Assembly (NCBI RefSeq): GCF_946187255.1
Contig: NZ_CAMHRZ010000055.1
Location: 1-15,243 of the forward strand
Origin: an uncultured Ruminococcus sp.
GTDB taxonomy: Bacteria > Bacillota > Clostridia > Oscillospirales > Ruminococcaceae
Direction of reading: 5' to 3'
DNA: 15,243 bases
A program made the translations under genes and the position numbers. Positions within the stretch are counted from its first letter, which is position 1. Every line of letters begins with the position of its first letter. The notes under the pieces are model-generated. The model saw only the letters and a list, made by a program, of their open reading frames with translations, had not been told where the DNA came from and did no database searches. Below are positions 7,135-14,590 of the stretch, piece by piece.

Positions 7135-8904
7135 TTGAGTACGGAAACTACTGATAAGATATATTCGGTCAACGGACCTGTTGTAACGGTACGCGATACC
7201 AAGAGCTTTGCCATGCAGGAAATGGTGTTCGTGGGCGAAAAGAGACTGATAGGCGAAGTTATTCGTGTAAGCGCGAAGGAGACTACTCTCCAGGTCTATG
7301 AGACTACCACAGGTCTTAGACCCGGTGAGCCTGTTTACGGTACAGGTGCGCCTATGGCGGCAACACTCGGACCGGGAATACTCGACAATATGTATGACGG
7401 TATCGAGAGACCGCTGAAAAGGCTGGAAGAGATTAGCGGTGCGTTCATATCCGAAGGTGCAAACGTGCCTTCACTGGATACCGAGCGCAAATTCGAGGTG
7501 ACACTGACCGTAAAGCGCGGCGATATGCTGCGTCCCGGCGAGATATACGCCACCTGCCCCGAGACCGCGCTGATAACTCACAAATGTATGCTCTCGCCGC
7601 TTTCAAAGGGCGGTGAGGTAGTATGGACAGCGGTGACGGGAAAGTATACCGTCAACGATGTGGTATGTAAGATAAAGGACGAGTACGGCAGGGAGGAAGA
7701 ACTTACCCTCTGTCAGAAATGGCCTATAAGAACTCCCCGCCCCTGTGCGGAGAGAATGCCCATGTCCAGACCGCTGATAACAGGTCAGCGTATAATAGAT
7801 ACCGTAGTGCCTGTGGCAAAGGGCGGTACTGCGGCGATACCCGGCGGATTCGGCACGGGCAAGACCATGAACCAGCATCAGATAGCCAAGTGGTGCGATG
7901 CGGATATCATCGTGTACGTCGGCTGCGGCGAGCGAGGCAACGAGATGACACAGGTACTGGAGGAATTCAGCGAGCTGATAGACCCCAAGACCCAGCGTCC
8001 CCTGACCGACAGAACTACCATGATAGCAAATACCTCGAATATGCCCGTTGCGGCAAGAGAGGCTTCCATATATACGGGTATAACTCTGGCAGAATATTAC
8101 AGGGATATGGGATACCATATCGCGATAATGGCTGATTCCACCTCCCGCTGGGCTGAGGCGCTGCGTGAGATCTCGGGCCGTCTGGAAGAAATGCCCGCAG
8201 AGGAAGGCTTCCCCGCATATCTGCCTTCGCGTATATCCGAATTCTATGAGAGAGCGGGCTATGTGAAGACACTGGGCGGCAGCGAAGGCTCGGTAACGAT
8301 AATAGGTGCGGTATCCCCTCAGGGTTCGGATTTCTCGGAGCCTGTAACACAGAATACCAAGCGTTTCGTAAGATGCTTCTGGGCACTGGATAAGGCACTG
8401 GCTTATGCGAGACACTATCCTGCCATAAACTGGAACACCAGCTATTCGGAGTATACCGATGACCTGAGTGCATACTACAAGAACAATGTTGCCCCCGACT
8501 TCATGGAGGTTAGACAGCAGATATCCAATATACTCGTTGAGGAAAACAGCCTGATGGAGATAGTCAAGCTGATGGGTACGGATGTACTCCCCGACGATCA
8601 GAAGCTGCTCATCGAGGTGGCAAGAGTGGTGCGCGTAGGCTTCCTTCAGCAGAACGCCTACCACAAAGACGATACCTATGTGCCGCTGGAAAAGCAGTAT
8701 CGCATGATGAAGGCGATACTCCGCTTCTATAACCTTTCCGTGAAGGCACTGGAGAACGGCGTGGCTGCGGATAAGATAATGTCTAACGGCTGGGCTGACA
8801 AGCTGATAAAGATAAAGTACGATATCCCCAACGATGATCTGAGTATGTTCGATGATTACGAGAAGGATATGGACGAATGGTACAAGAACGCGGAGGTGGT
8901 CTGA
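7135..8904 (+). CDS. V-type ATPase catalytic subunit A
   Basis: The 589-residue ATP-hydrolysing subunit (NtpA/AtpA), three per head. The N-terminal barrel begins IYSVNGPVVTV, followed by the A-type insertion in about residues 110-200. The Walker A loop GGFGTGKT is at 237-244 with K243; families usually read GPFGxGKT, so a glycine replaces the proline. The catalytic GER loop is G265-E266-R267, and the Walker B end is MADSTSRWAE with D334. The following GRLEEMPAEEGFPAYL is a close match to the family. The start is TTG 7135, with AAAGGGCG (7118-7125) upstream; no ATG or GTG fits. Length is normal. The gene ends 1 bp before subunit B starts. Confidence 0.97.
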   Translation: MSTETTDKIYSVNGPVVTVRDTKSFAMQEMVFVGEKRLIGEVIRVSAKETTLQVYETTTGLRPGEPVYGTGAPMAATLGPGILDNMYDGIERPLKRLEEISGAFISEGANVPSLDTERKFEVTLTVKRGDMLRPGEIYATCPETALITHKCMLSPLSKGGEVVWTAVTGKYTVNDVVCKIKDEYGREEELTLCQKWPIRTPRPCAERMPMSRPLITGQRIIDTVVPVAKGGTAAIPGGFGTGKTMNQHQIAKWCDADIIVYVGCGERGNEMTQVLEEFSELIDPKTQRPLTDRTTMIANTSNMPVAAREASIYTGITLAEYYRDMGYHIAIMADSTSRWAEALREISGRLEEMPAEEGFPAYLPSRISEFYERAGYVKTLGGSEGSVTIIGAVSPQGSDFSEPVTQNTKRFVRCFWALDKALAYARHYPAINWNTSYSEYTDDLSAYYKNNVAPDFMEVRQQISNILVEENSLMEIVKLMGTDVLPDDQKLLIEVARVVRVGFLQQNAYHKDDTYVPLEKQYRMMKAILRFYNLSVKALENGVAADKIMSNGWADKLIKIKYDIPNDDLSMFDDYEKDMDEWYKNAEVV

Positions 8905-8905
8905 C

Positions 8906-10315
8906 TTGAATATCAAATACATCGGTTTGAGCGAGATCAACGGACCTCTGGTCGTTCTCGACAAGTGCAAAAACGTAAGCTATGATGAGATAGCGGATAT
9001 CGAGCTGGATAACGGCACTCACCGCCTGGCGAGAGTCGTTGAGGTATACGAGGACAAGGCGGTATTGCAGGTGTTTGAAGGCACTAAGGGGCTTTCGCTG
9101 AAAAATACCACCACCAGCTTCGAGGGCAGACCTATGGAGATGCCGCTTTCGGATGAGATGCTGGGACGTATCTTCAACGGCGCAGGCAAGCCCATCGACG
9201 GACTGGGCGATATAGTAGCTGAGGAGAGCCGTGATATCAACGGTGAACCTCTCAACCCCGTATCCCGTGTATATCCCCGTAACTATATAAATACAGGTAT
9301 ATCCTCGATAGATGCGCTGATGACCCTGATACGCGGTCAGAAGCTGCCTATATTCTCAGGCTCGGGTCTTTCCCACAACAAGCTGGCTGTACAGATAGTA
9401 CGTCAGGCGAAGATAGCCGACGAAGCAGGACAGGATTTCGCGGTGGTATTCGGTGCGATGGGCGTTACCAATGACGTTGCGGATTATTTCCGCCGCAGTT
9501 TTGAGGAAACAGGCGTTCTCCAGAAGGTCGTTATGTTCCTCAACCTTTCCAACGACCCTATCATCGAGCGTATCCTTACCCCGAGATGCGCACTTACCTG
9601 TGCGGAATATCTTGCATTCAAGAAGAATATGCATATCCTGGTAATACTCACCGATATGACTTCCTACGCGGAGGCACTGCGTGAGTTCTCGTCTTCAAAG
9701 GGTGAGATCCCCGGAAGAAAGGGCTATCCCGGATATCTGTATTCCGACCTGGCTTCTATATACGAGAGAGCGGGCATAGTAAAGGGTGCAGAGGGTTCTG
9801 TTACACAGATACCGATACTCACAATGCCCAACGACGATATCACCCACCCTGTTCCCGACCTTACGGGATATATCACAGAGGGTCAGATAGTTCTTGACAG
9901 AAACCTGGACGCAACGGGCATATATCCGGGCGTTGCCATACTTCCCAGCCTTTCGAGACTTATGAAGGACGGCATAGGTGAGGGCTATACCAGAGAGGAT
10001 CATCAGATGTGCGCGAACCAGCTGTTTGCGGCATACGCAAAAGTGCAGGATGCACGTTCGCTGGCATCGGTAATCGGTGAGGAAGAACTTACCGCCGCTG
10101 ATAAGGCGTACCTCAAATTCGGTGATCTGTTCGAGGAGCATTTCATAAATCAGGGCTTTGAGACAAACCGTTCCATCGAGGAGACCCTTGATCTTGGCTG
10201 GGCACTGCTTTCAACACTGCCGAGAAACGAGCTCGACCGTGTGGATGACGAGCATCTCGACAAGTACTATCAGCCCGAAGAAGCGGCAAAGAAGTTCGCA
10301 GTGCACAAGGCATGA
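8906..10315 (+). CDS. V-type ATPase subunit B
   Basis: The 469-residue non-catalytic head subunit (NtpB/AtpB), which completes the ATP site at the A/B interface. It starts NIKYIGLSEINGPLVVL. The degenerate P-loop SGSGLSHN (151-158) replaces the catalytic Walker A, as usual for B; families mostly have SGSGLPHN. The likely arginine finger is R351 in PSLSRLMKDG (347-356). ILTDMTSYAEALRE (247-260) and YLYSDLASIYERAG are near-identical to family consensus. I chose TTG 8906 because GGAGGTGG (8892-8899) lies at the right distance; the frame stays open upstream to 8852, but that reading overlaps subunit A and has no family match. It follows A by 1 bp, so translation is coupled. Confidence 0.96.
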   Translation: MNIKYIGLSEINGPLVVLDKCKNVSYDEIADIELDNGTHRLARVVEVYEDKAVLQVFEGTKGLSLKNTTTSFEGRPMEMPLSDEMLGRIFNGAGKPIDGLGDIVAEESRDINGEPLNPVSRVYPRNYINTGISSIDALMTLIRGQKLPIFSGSGLSHNKLAVQIVRQAKIADEAGQDFAVVFGAMGVTNDVADYFRRSFEETGVLQKVVMFLNLSNDPIIERILTPRCALTCAEYLAFKKNMHILVILTDMTSYAEALREFSSSKGEIPGRKGYPGYLYSDLASIYERAGIVKGAEGSVTQIPILTMPNDDITHPVPDLTGYITEGQIVLDRNLDATGIYPGVAILPSLSRLMKDGIGEGYTREDHQMCANQLFAAYAKVQDARSLASVIGEEELTAADKAYLKFGDLFEEHFINQGFETNRSIEETLDLGWALLSTLPRNELDRVDDEHLDKYYQPEEAAKKFAVHKA

Positions 10316-10320
10316 TATCA

Positions 10321-10334
10321 ACATTTGAAAATGT
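10321..10334 (+). repeat. Intercistronic inverted repeat between B and D
   Basis: ACATTT and AAATGT around a central GA give a tight hairpin in the 49-bp gap between B and D. No T run follows. It may affect mRNA processing or stability. Confidence 0.35.
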
Positions 10335-10364
10335 ACCCGAATATATGAAAGGGGGACGCTGAAA

Positions 10365-11006
10365 ATGGCTGTACAGCAGGTTTTCCCGACAAAGGGCAAC
10401 CTTATGGCGACCAAGAAGAACCTCCAGCTGGCAGCACTGGGATATGAGCTGCTGGACAGAAAGCGCAATATCCTCATCCGTGAGATAATGACGCTGGTGG
10501 AAAAGGCAAAGGAGCTCAGAAGCTCCATTGAGGAGACCTACAAGGAAGCCTATGAGATGCTGAAGCTGGCAAATATGTCTATGGGTGTCATCACACCCTA
10601 TGCTGAATGTATGCCTGTGGAAAACGGCATCGAGCTTTCCTCAAAAAGCGTAATGGGCGTGGAGCTTCCTGAGGTCATATTCCATGAAACGCCTAAAGAA
10701 GTATGCTACGGATTTTCAAGAACAGATTCGCAGCTGGATCGGGCATTCATAGCCTTTGAAAAGGTAAAGCGCCTGACCGTCACGCTGGCAGAGGTGGAGA
10801 ACAGCATATACAGACTGTCTGTTGCCATCAAGAAGACACAGCGCAGAGCCAACGCTTTGCAGAACATAATAATCCCCCGATATACCGATACTGTCAAGTT
10901 CATCTCCGATTCACTGGAGGAAAAGGACAGAGAGGAATTCTCCCGAATGAAAGTCATCAAGGCTGTCAAGCTGAAAAAGGAAGCCGAGAACACGAAGGAG
11001 GGCTAG
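10365..11006 (+). CDS. V-type ATPase subunit D (central shaft)
   Basis: The 213-residue rotor shaft (NtpD/AtpD) that turns inside A3B3 and transmits torque to C and the K ring. The family pattern PTKGNLMATKKNLQLAALG (residues 8-26) and LLDRKRNIL are at the start. Long helices at about 10-75 and 120-200 form the coiled coil, separated by a less ordered middle part. The C-terminal TQRRANALQNIIIPRYTDTVKF region is strongly conserved in the family. ATG 10365 has AAAGGGGG (10348-10355) at about 9 bases. It is followed 3 bp later by the HdeD-like gene. Confidence 0.95.
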   Translation: MAVQQVFPTKGNLMATKKNLQLAALGYELLDRKRNILIREIMTLVEKAKELRSSIEETYKEAYEMLKLANMSMGVITPYAECMPVENGIELSSKSVMGVELPEVIFHETPKEVCYGFSRTDSQLDRAFIAFEKVKRLTVTLAEVENSIYRLSVAIKKTQRRANALQNIIIPRYTDTVKFISDSLEEKDREEFSRMKVIKAVKLKKEAENTKEG

Positions 11007-11009
11007 ACT

Positions 11010-11615
11010 GTGGATACCCTTAAAAAAGCCATGCGAAACTACTGGCTGCTTTCGGCATTCTGCATCGTCATGGGCGGCGCACTGATCTGGAAGCCCGGTA
11101 TCTTCACGGATATAGTCGGTCTTGTGGTGGGCGGACTTATGGCGGTGTACGGCGCTGTAACACTGGTGAGGTACTTTTTGCGGGCGAAGAAAGACCCCGA
11201 AAATGCCACAGGTCTGGCGGCGGGGATAATATTCGTCACCGCAGGCGTGTTCATCATGGTAAGGCCCGATTTCATCCCTAAGGTCATCGCGCTCATATTC
11301 GGGTGTTATATGCTGATAAGCGGTGTGGTGAATATACAGGAGAGCCTTTATGTCAAGGGCAGAGGCGAACCGAAATGGCTGAGATCATTTCTTCCCGCGT
11401 TGCTGACGGGGCTGACGGGCATACTGCTGCTGATCAATCCTCTGCTGCTGACAAATGTCACCCTGAGGGTGCTGGGCGTGTGCCTGGTGGTCTCGGGGAT
11501 AATGAACATAAGCGGCAGCTTCTCCATCGGCAGGAGCATATTCAAGCGGAGCAAAGCTGTATATCCCGAGACTGAACTGAAACATGAAAATGCGGAGTTC
11601 ATCGACATTGAATAA
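11010..11615 (+). CDS. HdeD/DUF308-family membrane protein
   Basis: A 201-residue integral membrane protein of the HdeD/DUF308 type. Six helices, about 12-29, 34-56, 66-85, 88-109, 124-143 and 149-171, form three repeats of two. Each repeat has a hydrophobic helix ending in a proline (P29, P86, P144) and then a helix with spaced glycines (VGGLMAVYG, FGCYMLISG, LGVCLVVSG). In enteric bacteria HdeD is tied to acid resistance, but most family members have no tested function. GTG 11010 has AAGGAGGG (10995-11002) upstream and lies 3 bp after the subunit D stop, so it is the last gene of the ATPase operon. A soluble, charged tail (172-201) faces the cytoplasm by the positive-inside rule. Confidence 0.85.
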   Translation: MDTLKKAMRNYWLLSAFCIVMGGALIWKPGIFTDIVGLVVGGLMAVYGAVTLVRYFLRAKKDPENATGLAAGIIFVTAGVFIMVRPDFIPKVIALIFGCYMLISGVVNIQESLYVKGRGEPKWLRSFLPALLTGLTGILLLINPLLLTNVTLRVLGVCLVVSGIMNISGSFSIGRSIFKRSKAVYPETELKHENAEFIDIE

Positions 11616-11623
11616 AACACAGG

Positions 11624-11648
11624 AGCAGTCCCAACGGGCTGCTTTTTT
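11624..11648 (+). terminator. Terminator of the V-ATPase operon
   Basis: AGCAG-T-CCC (11624-11632) pairs with GGG-CTGCT (11636-11643) around an AAC loop, with one bulged T, and runs into a T6 tract (11643-11648). It begins 9 bases after the HdeD-like stop codon. Confidence 0.88.
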
Positions 11649-11686
11649 GCTGCCGAACCTAATTGTGAATATATTGGCGAAGAACT

Positions 11687-11708
11687 GCTGTAAATGACGT
11701 TTTACAGC
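11687..11708. repeat. Perfect 8-bp inverted repeat
   Basis: GCTGTAAA (11687-11694) and TTTACAGC (11701-11708) are exact complements around the six bases TGACGT. The element lies between the ATPase terminator and the lipoprotein promoter. It has no T run, so it is more likely an operator or RNA structure than a terminator. A second, smaller repeat ACAGT/ACTGT is at 11757-11761 and 11768-11772. Confidence 0.5.
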
Positions 11709-11802
11709 TATATCTTCAAAAATGCTAAAATACAGACCTTCGTTTTGTGCATACATACAGTTTGCGTACTGTGGAAATGTACTGATTTGTGTAAATATCA
11801 CC

Positions 11803-11831
11803 TTGAAAAATATGTGCAAATCATGTACAAT
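11803..11831 (+). promoter_or_regulatory. Sigma-A promoter of the lipoprotein gene
   Basis: -35 TTGAAA (11803-11808), a 17-bp spacer and -10 TACAAT (11826-11831). The start point should be near 11838, giving a leader of about 27 bases with GGAGGG (11851-11856) ahead of ATG 11865. Confidence 0.85.
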
Positions 11832-11864
11832 CAATAATATGGAAATGAACGGAGGGATAGTATC

Positions 11865-12833
11865 ATGATAAAAAGGTTCCTTGCAATTGCCTGCGCACTT
11901 TGTATGACAGGTGCGGTGTTCGCATCCTGCGGCAGTGCGACAGAGGATACAGCCAAATCAGCACTGCCTGTTAGCATGACGGAAGTGCCTGCCGAAACAA
12001 AGGCTCCCGAAGAGACAGAAGCGCCAAAGATCACCGATGCCCCCGAAGTTACAGAGACTTACGAGCCCGATGATCAGGGATATATCGACGAGCTGACAGG
12101 TCTTGAATGCTGCAAGCCCCATGCAGGCTACAAGCCTGTGACCGATTTTGAGGGCTATGACGCTTTTTTGATGTATGCATCCGCTCCCGAAAAGCTGTGG
12201 AAAAATATGGCGGGGCAGGGCTATCCCGAAGAGACAAGAGGTGACGGCGCTTACGGCATCGATGCGGACATCACGGAGGACGGCACCTACAAGGTGTCCA
12301 TCACAAAGGAGTCTATCTGTGCGGATGACCCGATAATCGATTCTTCCAACGTGGGCAGCGGGGTGCTTGTCGATGAGAGCGACGGCATCGTGTTCCCCTC
12401 AACGGGACCTGCTGTATTTTGTGTGGATATCACGGGTATATGCGACGGCACCACCGACGCTGACGGAAAAGCCACAAAACAGAGCGACAGGAACAAGCTG
12501 TATGACGGCGACAACGCGGGCACCGACCCTTTGATAAGAGGGGAGTACACAGGTCAGGAGATAACCGTTACCCTTGACTCCATAAAGGCTGACGGTGCGG
12601 AAGTGCCTTTTGACCCCGATAAGATAGTATACGGCAATATCGAGCCCGCCAACAACCGCTACAGGATAGAGATATACAACGCCGACGGCAGAACAGGCGA
12701 CGACCCGCCCATAGACAAGGACAAGCTGATGTTCGCGAAAAGCCTGGAAGTGACATTCACCATAAAGGGTCTTATCACGGAGGAAGATGAATCGCAGGCG
12801 GAAGAAGCTGACGAAGAAGTATACGAGGAATGA
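11865..12833 (+). CDS. Secreted acidic lipoprotein, function unknown
   Basis: A 322-residue lipoprotein. The signal peptide (1-21) has a KR start, a hydrophobic core and a lipobox ending FASC, so C22 would be lipid-modified and the protein anchored on the outer face of the membrane. Residues about 30-68 are a linker rich in T, E, P and A with repeated AP(E/K) steps. Residues about 95-302 look like one or two beta domains: TYKVSITKESI (141-151), PAVFCVDITGIC (182-193), EITVTLDSIKADG (232-244), NRYRIEIYNADG (264-275) and LEVTFTIKGL (294-303). This last pattern recalls beta-sandwich modules of extracellular proteins in ruminococci, but I cannot name the fold. The tail (304-322) is strongly acidic. 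It is a single-gene unit with its own promoter and terminator. Confidence 0.88.
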   Translation: MIKRFLAIACALCMTGAVFASCGSATEDTAKSALPVSMTEVPAETKAPEETEAPKITDAPEVTETYEPDDQGYIDELTGLECCKPHAGYKPVTDFEGYDAFLMYASAPEKLWKNMAGQGYPEETRGDGAYGIDADITEDGTYKVSITKESICADDPIIDSSNVGSGVLVDESDGIVFPSTGPAVFCVDITGICDGTTDADGKATKQSDRNKLYDGDNAGTDPLIRGEYTGQEITVTLDSIKADGAEVPFDPDKIVYGNIEPANNRYRIEIYNADGRTGDDPPIDKDKLMFAKSLEVTFTIKGLITEEDESQAEEADEEVYEE

Positions 12834-12854
12834 TGATAGTATTGTAATGTCCCT

Positions 12855-12883
12855 GCGGACAGCATGACGCTGTCCGCTTTTTT
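12855..12883 (+). terminator. Terminator of the lipoprotein gene
   Basis: A perfect nine-pair stem, GCGGACAGC (12855-12863) with GCTGTCCGC (12869-12877), with a five-base loop and a T6 run (12878-12883). It lies about 20 bases after the lipoprotein stop codon. Confidence 0.95.
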
Positions 12884-12914
12884 GTGGCATATCTACAAAA
12901 CTGTATGCCGCCTA

Positions 12915-12943
12915 TTGACATAACGGGCAGTCTGTGATATACT
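12915..12943 (+). promoter_or_regulatory. Sigma-A promoter of the hisC operon
   Basis: A perfect -35 TTGACA (12915-12920), a 17-bp spacer and -10 TATACT (12938-12943). The start point should be near 12950, giving a leader of about 47 bases before hisC. Confidence 0.9.
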
Positions 12944-12946
12944 GTT

Positions 12947-12975
12947 TATGTTGATAACATAGTAATACTTTACTA
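12947..12975 (+). repeat. Two small inverted repeats in the hisC leader
   Basis: ATGTT-GAT-AACAT (12948-12960) is followed at once by TAGTAA (12960-12965) and TTACTA (12970-12975) around TACT. They cover the expected start point and leader and could be an operator or weak RNA hairpins. The leader is too short for a T-box. Confidence 0.35.
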
Positions 12976-12996
12976 CGATAAAAGGAGAGAAATGAA

Positions 12997-14064
12997 ATGA
13001 GCGAAAAACTCTGGAGAAAGAACCTTATAAATATCGAGCCCTATGTGGCGGGCGAACAGCCGAAAAACGAGAATATCATCAAGCTGAATGCCAATGAGAA
13101 CCCCTATCCTCCCGCACCGGGTGTTGAAAAGGTGCTGAGGGATAAGGAGATATTTGACCTTAAAAAGTACCCCTCTGCGGACGCTGTGCCGCTCAAAGCC
13201 GCACTTGCTGAGAGATACGGGCTATTACCCGAGAACGTGTTCTGCGGCAACGGTTCGGATGATGTGCTGGCTACTGCATTCAGGGCGTTTTTCAATTCGG
13301 ATAAGCCTGTTTTCTATCCCGATATCACCTACAGCTTCTATCCCGTTTGGTGCGAACTGCTGAAGATACCCTTTGAGACCAAGCCCGTTGACAGCGAGTT
13401 TAATATAAACGTAAAGGACTTTTATCCCGAAAACGGCGGCGTTGTGATACCCAACCCCAATGCCCCCACAGCCATAGGTGTGGGCAGAGATTTCATCGTT
13501 GACCTGCTGGAACACAACCGCGATGTAATAGTGATCATCGATGAGGCTTATGTGGATTTCGGGCGTTACAGCTGTGTTGAGCTGATAAAGGAGTACGACA
13601 ACCTCATCGTCACTCAGACCTTCTCCAAGTCCCGTTCGCTGGCGGGCATGAGGATAGGTATGGCTTTTGCACAGCCCGAACTGATAAACTATATGCAGGC
13701 AGTAAAGGACAGCTACAACAGCTACCCTCTCGACCAGCTTGCCATTGAAACAGCTGTCGCCAGCCTTAAAGATGAGGATTACTTCCGCACTACCGTTGAT
13801 AAGATAAAGGCGACCCGCGAACGCTGCAAAGAGGGCTTCAAGGCAATGGGCTTCACTGTGACGGACAGCGAGACGAATTTCCTGTTCGTGACACACCCCA
13901 CCGTTCCCGCTGAGGAGATATTCTCCTATACCCGCGAAAAGGGCATATTCATCCGTTATTTCAAGAAGCCTGTCATAGACAAGTGGCTGCGTATAACCAT
14001 AGGTACCGATGAACAGATGGACAAGCTGATGGCGGCGGTAAAGGAATGTATCGAAAGCAGGTGA
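12997..14064 (+). CDS. hisC: Histidinol-phosphate aminotransferase
   Basis: PLP-dependent class I/II aminotransferase, 355 residues, the normal length. It makes histidinol phosphate from imidazole-acetol phosphate with glutamate as donor. The N-terminal LNANENPYPP (30-39) is the HisC hallmark. CGNGSDD (83-89) binds the PLP phosphate region, and NPNAPT (153-158) and DEAYVDF (182-188) are the cofactor-ring segments. K211 in TFSKSRSLAGMRIG is the Schiff-base lysine with R219 downstream, and WLRITIGT near the end holds the substrate-carboxylate arginine. The glycine usually after NPNAPT is alanine here. ATG 12997 has AAAGGAGAG (12981-12989). No other his gene is near, so related substrates (aromatic amino acids) are possible. 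Confidence 0.93.
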   Translation: MSEKLWRKNLINIEPYVAGEQPKNENIIKLNANENPYPPAPGVEKVLRDKEIFDLKKYPSADAVPLKAALAERYGLLPENVFCGNGSDDVLATAFRAFFNSDKPVFYPDITYSFYPVWCELLKIPFETKPVDSEFNINVKDFYPENGGVVIPNPNAPTAIGVGRDFIVDLLEHNRDVIVIIDEAYVDFGRYSCVELIKEYDNLIVTQTFSKSRSLAGMRIGMAFAQPELINYMQAVKDSYNSYPLDQLAIETAVASLKDEDYFRTTVDKIKATRERCKEGFKAMGFTVTDSETNFLFVTHPTVPAEEIFSYTREKGIFIRYFKKPVIDKWLRITIGTDEQMDKLMAAVKECIESR

Positions 14065-14068
14065 AGCA

Positions 14069-14590
14069 GTGTTTACCGATAAGATCATCAAGGCGATATA
14101 TGCCCGCAGTGTGCGGGAAGAACAGTTCGCGGCGATACAGCAGTTCATCAAAGCTACCGAAGGCAGCAAGCTGCTGGATATAGGCACAGGCAATGACAGG
14201 CTGCTGTTAAAGCTGAAAGACAGCGGGCTGAAACTCTATGCGGTGGATATAACTCCTCCCGACCGCCCGAGAACGATTGACGAGATATCGCTGATAGGCT
14301 ATTCAAGGATAGAGGAGATCTTCTACCCCGATGACTTTTTCGACTGCGTGACCACCATAGATACCCCCGAACTGTGGGAGGACAAGATGGCGGCACTCAC
14401 CGAGATAAAGCGGGTGATGAAAGCGGGGGCACAGTTTATCTGCGTGTTCGGGTTTGACAGCAAAACAGGGGAGGGCACGCCTCCGCGCACGCTGAGAGCG
14501 CAGGCGAGAAAGGCGGGCTTTGTGAATGTATCGGTGAAGATACTGCGTGCTGAGGGCAGATATCTGCTGACGGGTGAAAAGCCATGCTGA
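14069..14590 (+). CDS. Class I SAM-dependent methyltransferase
   Basis: A 173-residue protein with a methyltransferase fold. Motif I is LLDIGTGN (35-42), an acidic residue follows the second strand (YAVD, D60), motif II is FDCVTTID (91-98), and the late strand is AQFICVFGF (121-129). The third glycine of the usual DxGxGxG loop is replaced by N-D (DIGTGND). It is shorter than most family members, with little room for a substrate domain, so the substrate cannot be named. GTG 14069 has AGGTGA (14059-14064) just upstream; that site overlaps the hisC stop, and the gap to hisC is 4 bp. Its last 7 bases overlap the next gene. Confidence 0.82.
   Translation: MFTDKIIKAIYARSVREEQFAAIQQFIKATEGSKLLDIGTGNDRLLLKLKDSGLKLYAVDITPPDRPRTIDEISLIGYSRIEEIFYPDDFFDCVTTIDTPELWEDKMAALTEIKRVMKAGAQFICVFGFDSKTGEGTPPRTLRAQARKAGFVNVSVKILRAEGRYLLTGEKPC

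Noticed and set aside
8852..8905. Longer N-terminus for subunit B
   Set aside because: It would overlap the end of A and adds an arginine-rich sequence not found in the family; TTG 8906 has the proper ribosome site.
7603..8970. Long open frame (455 codons) on the minus strand opposite subunit A
   Set aside because: It is antisense to a certain gene, gives no family-like sequence, and arises from the codon bias of the A gene. No ribosome site or promoter supports it.
13225..14193. Open frame (322 codons) on the minus strand opposite hisC
   Set aside because: Antisense shadow of hisC with no recognisable motif and no start signal.
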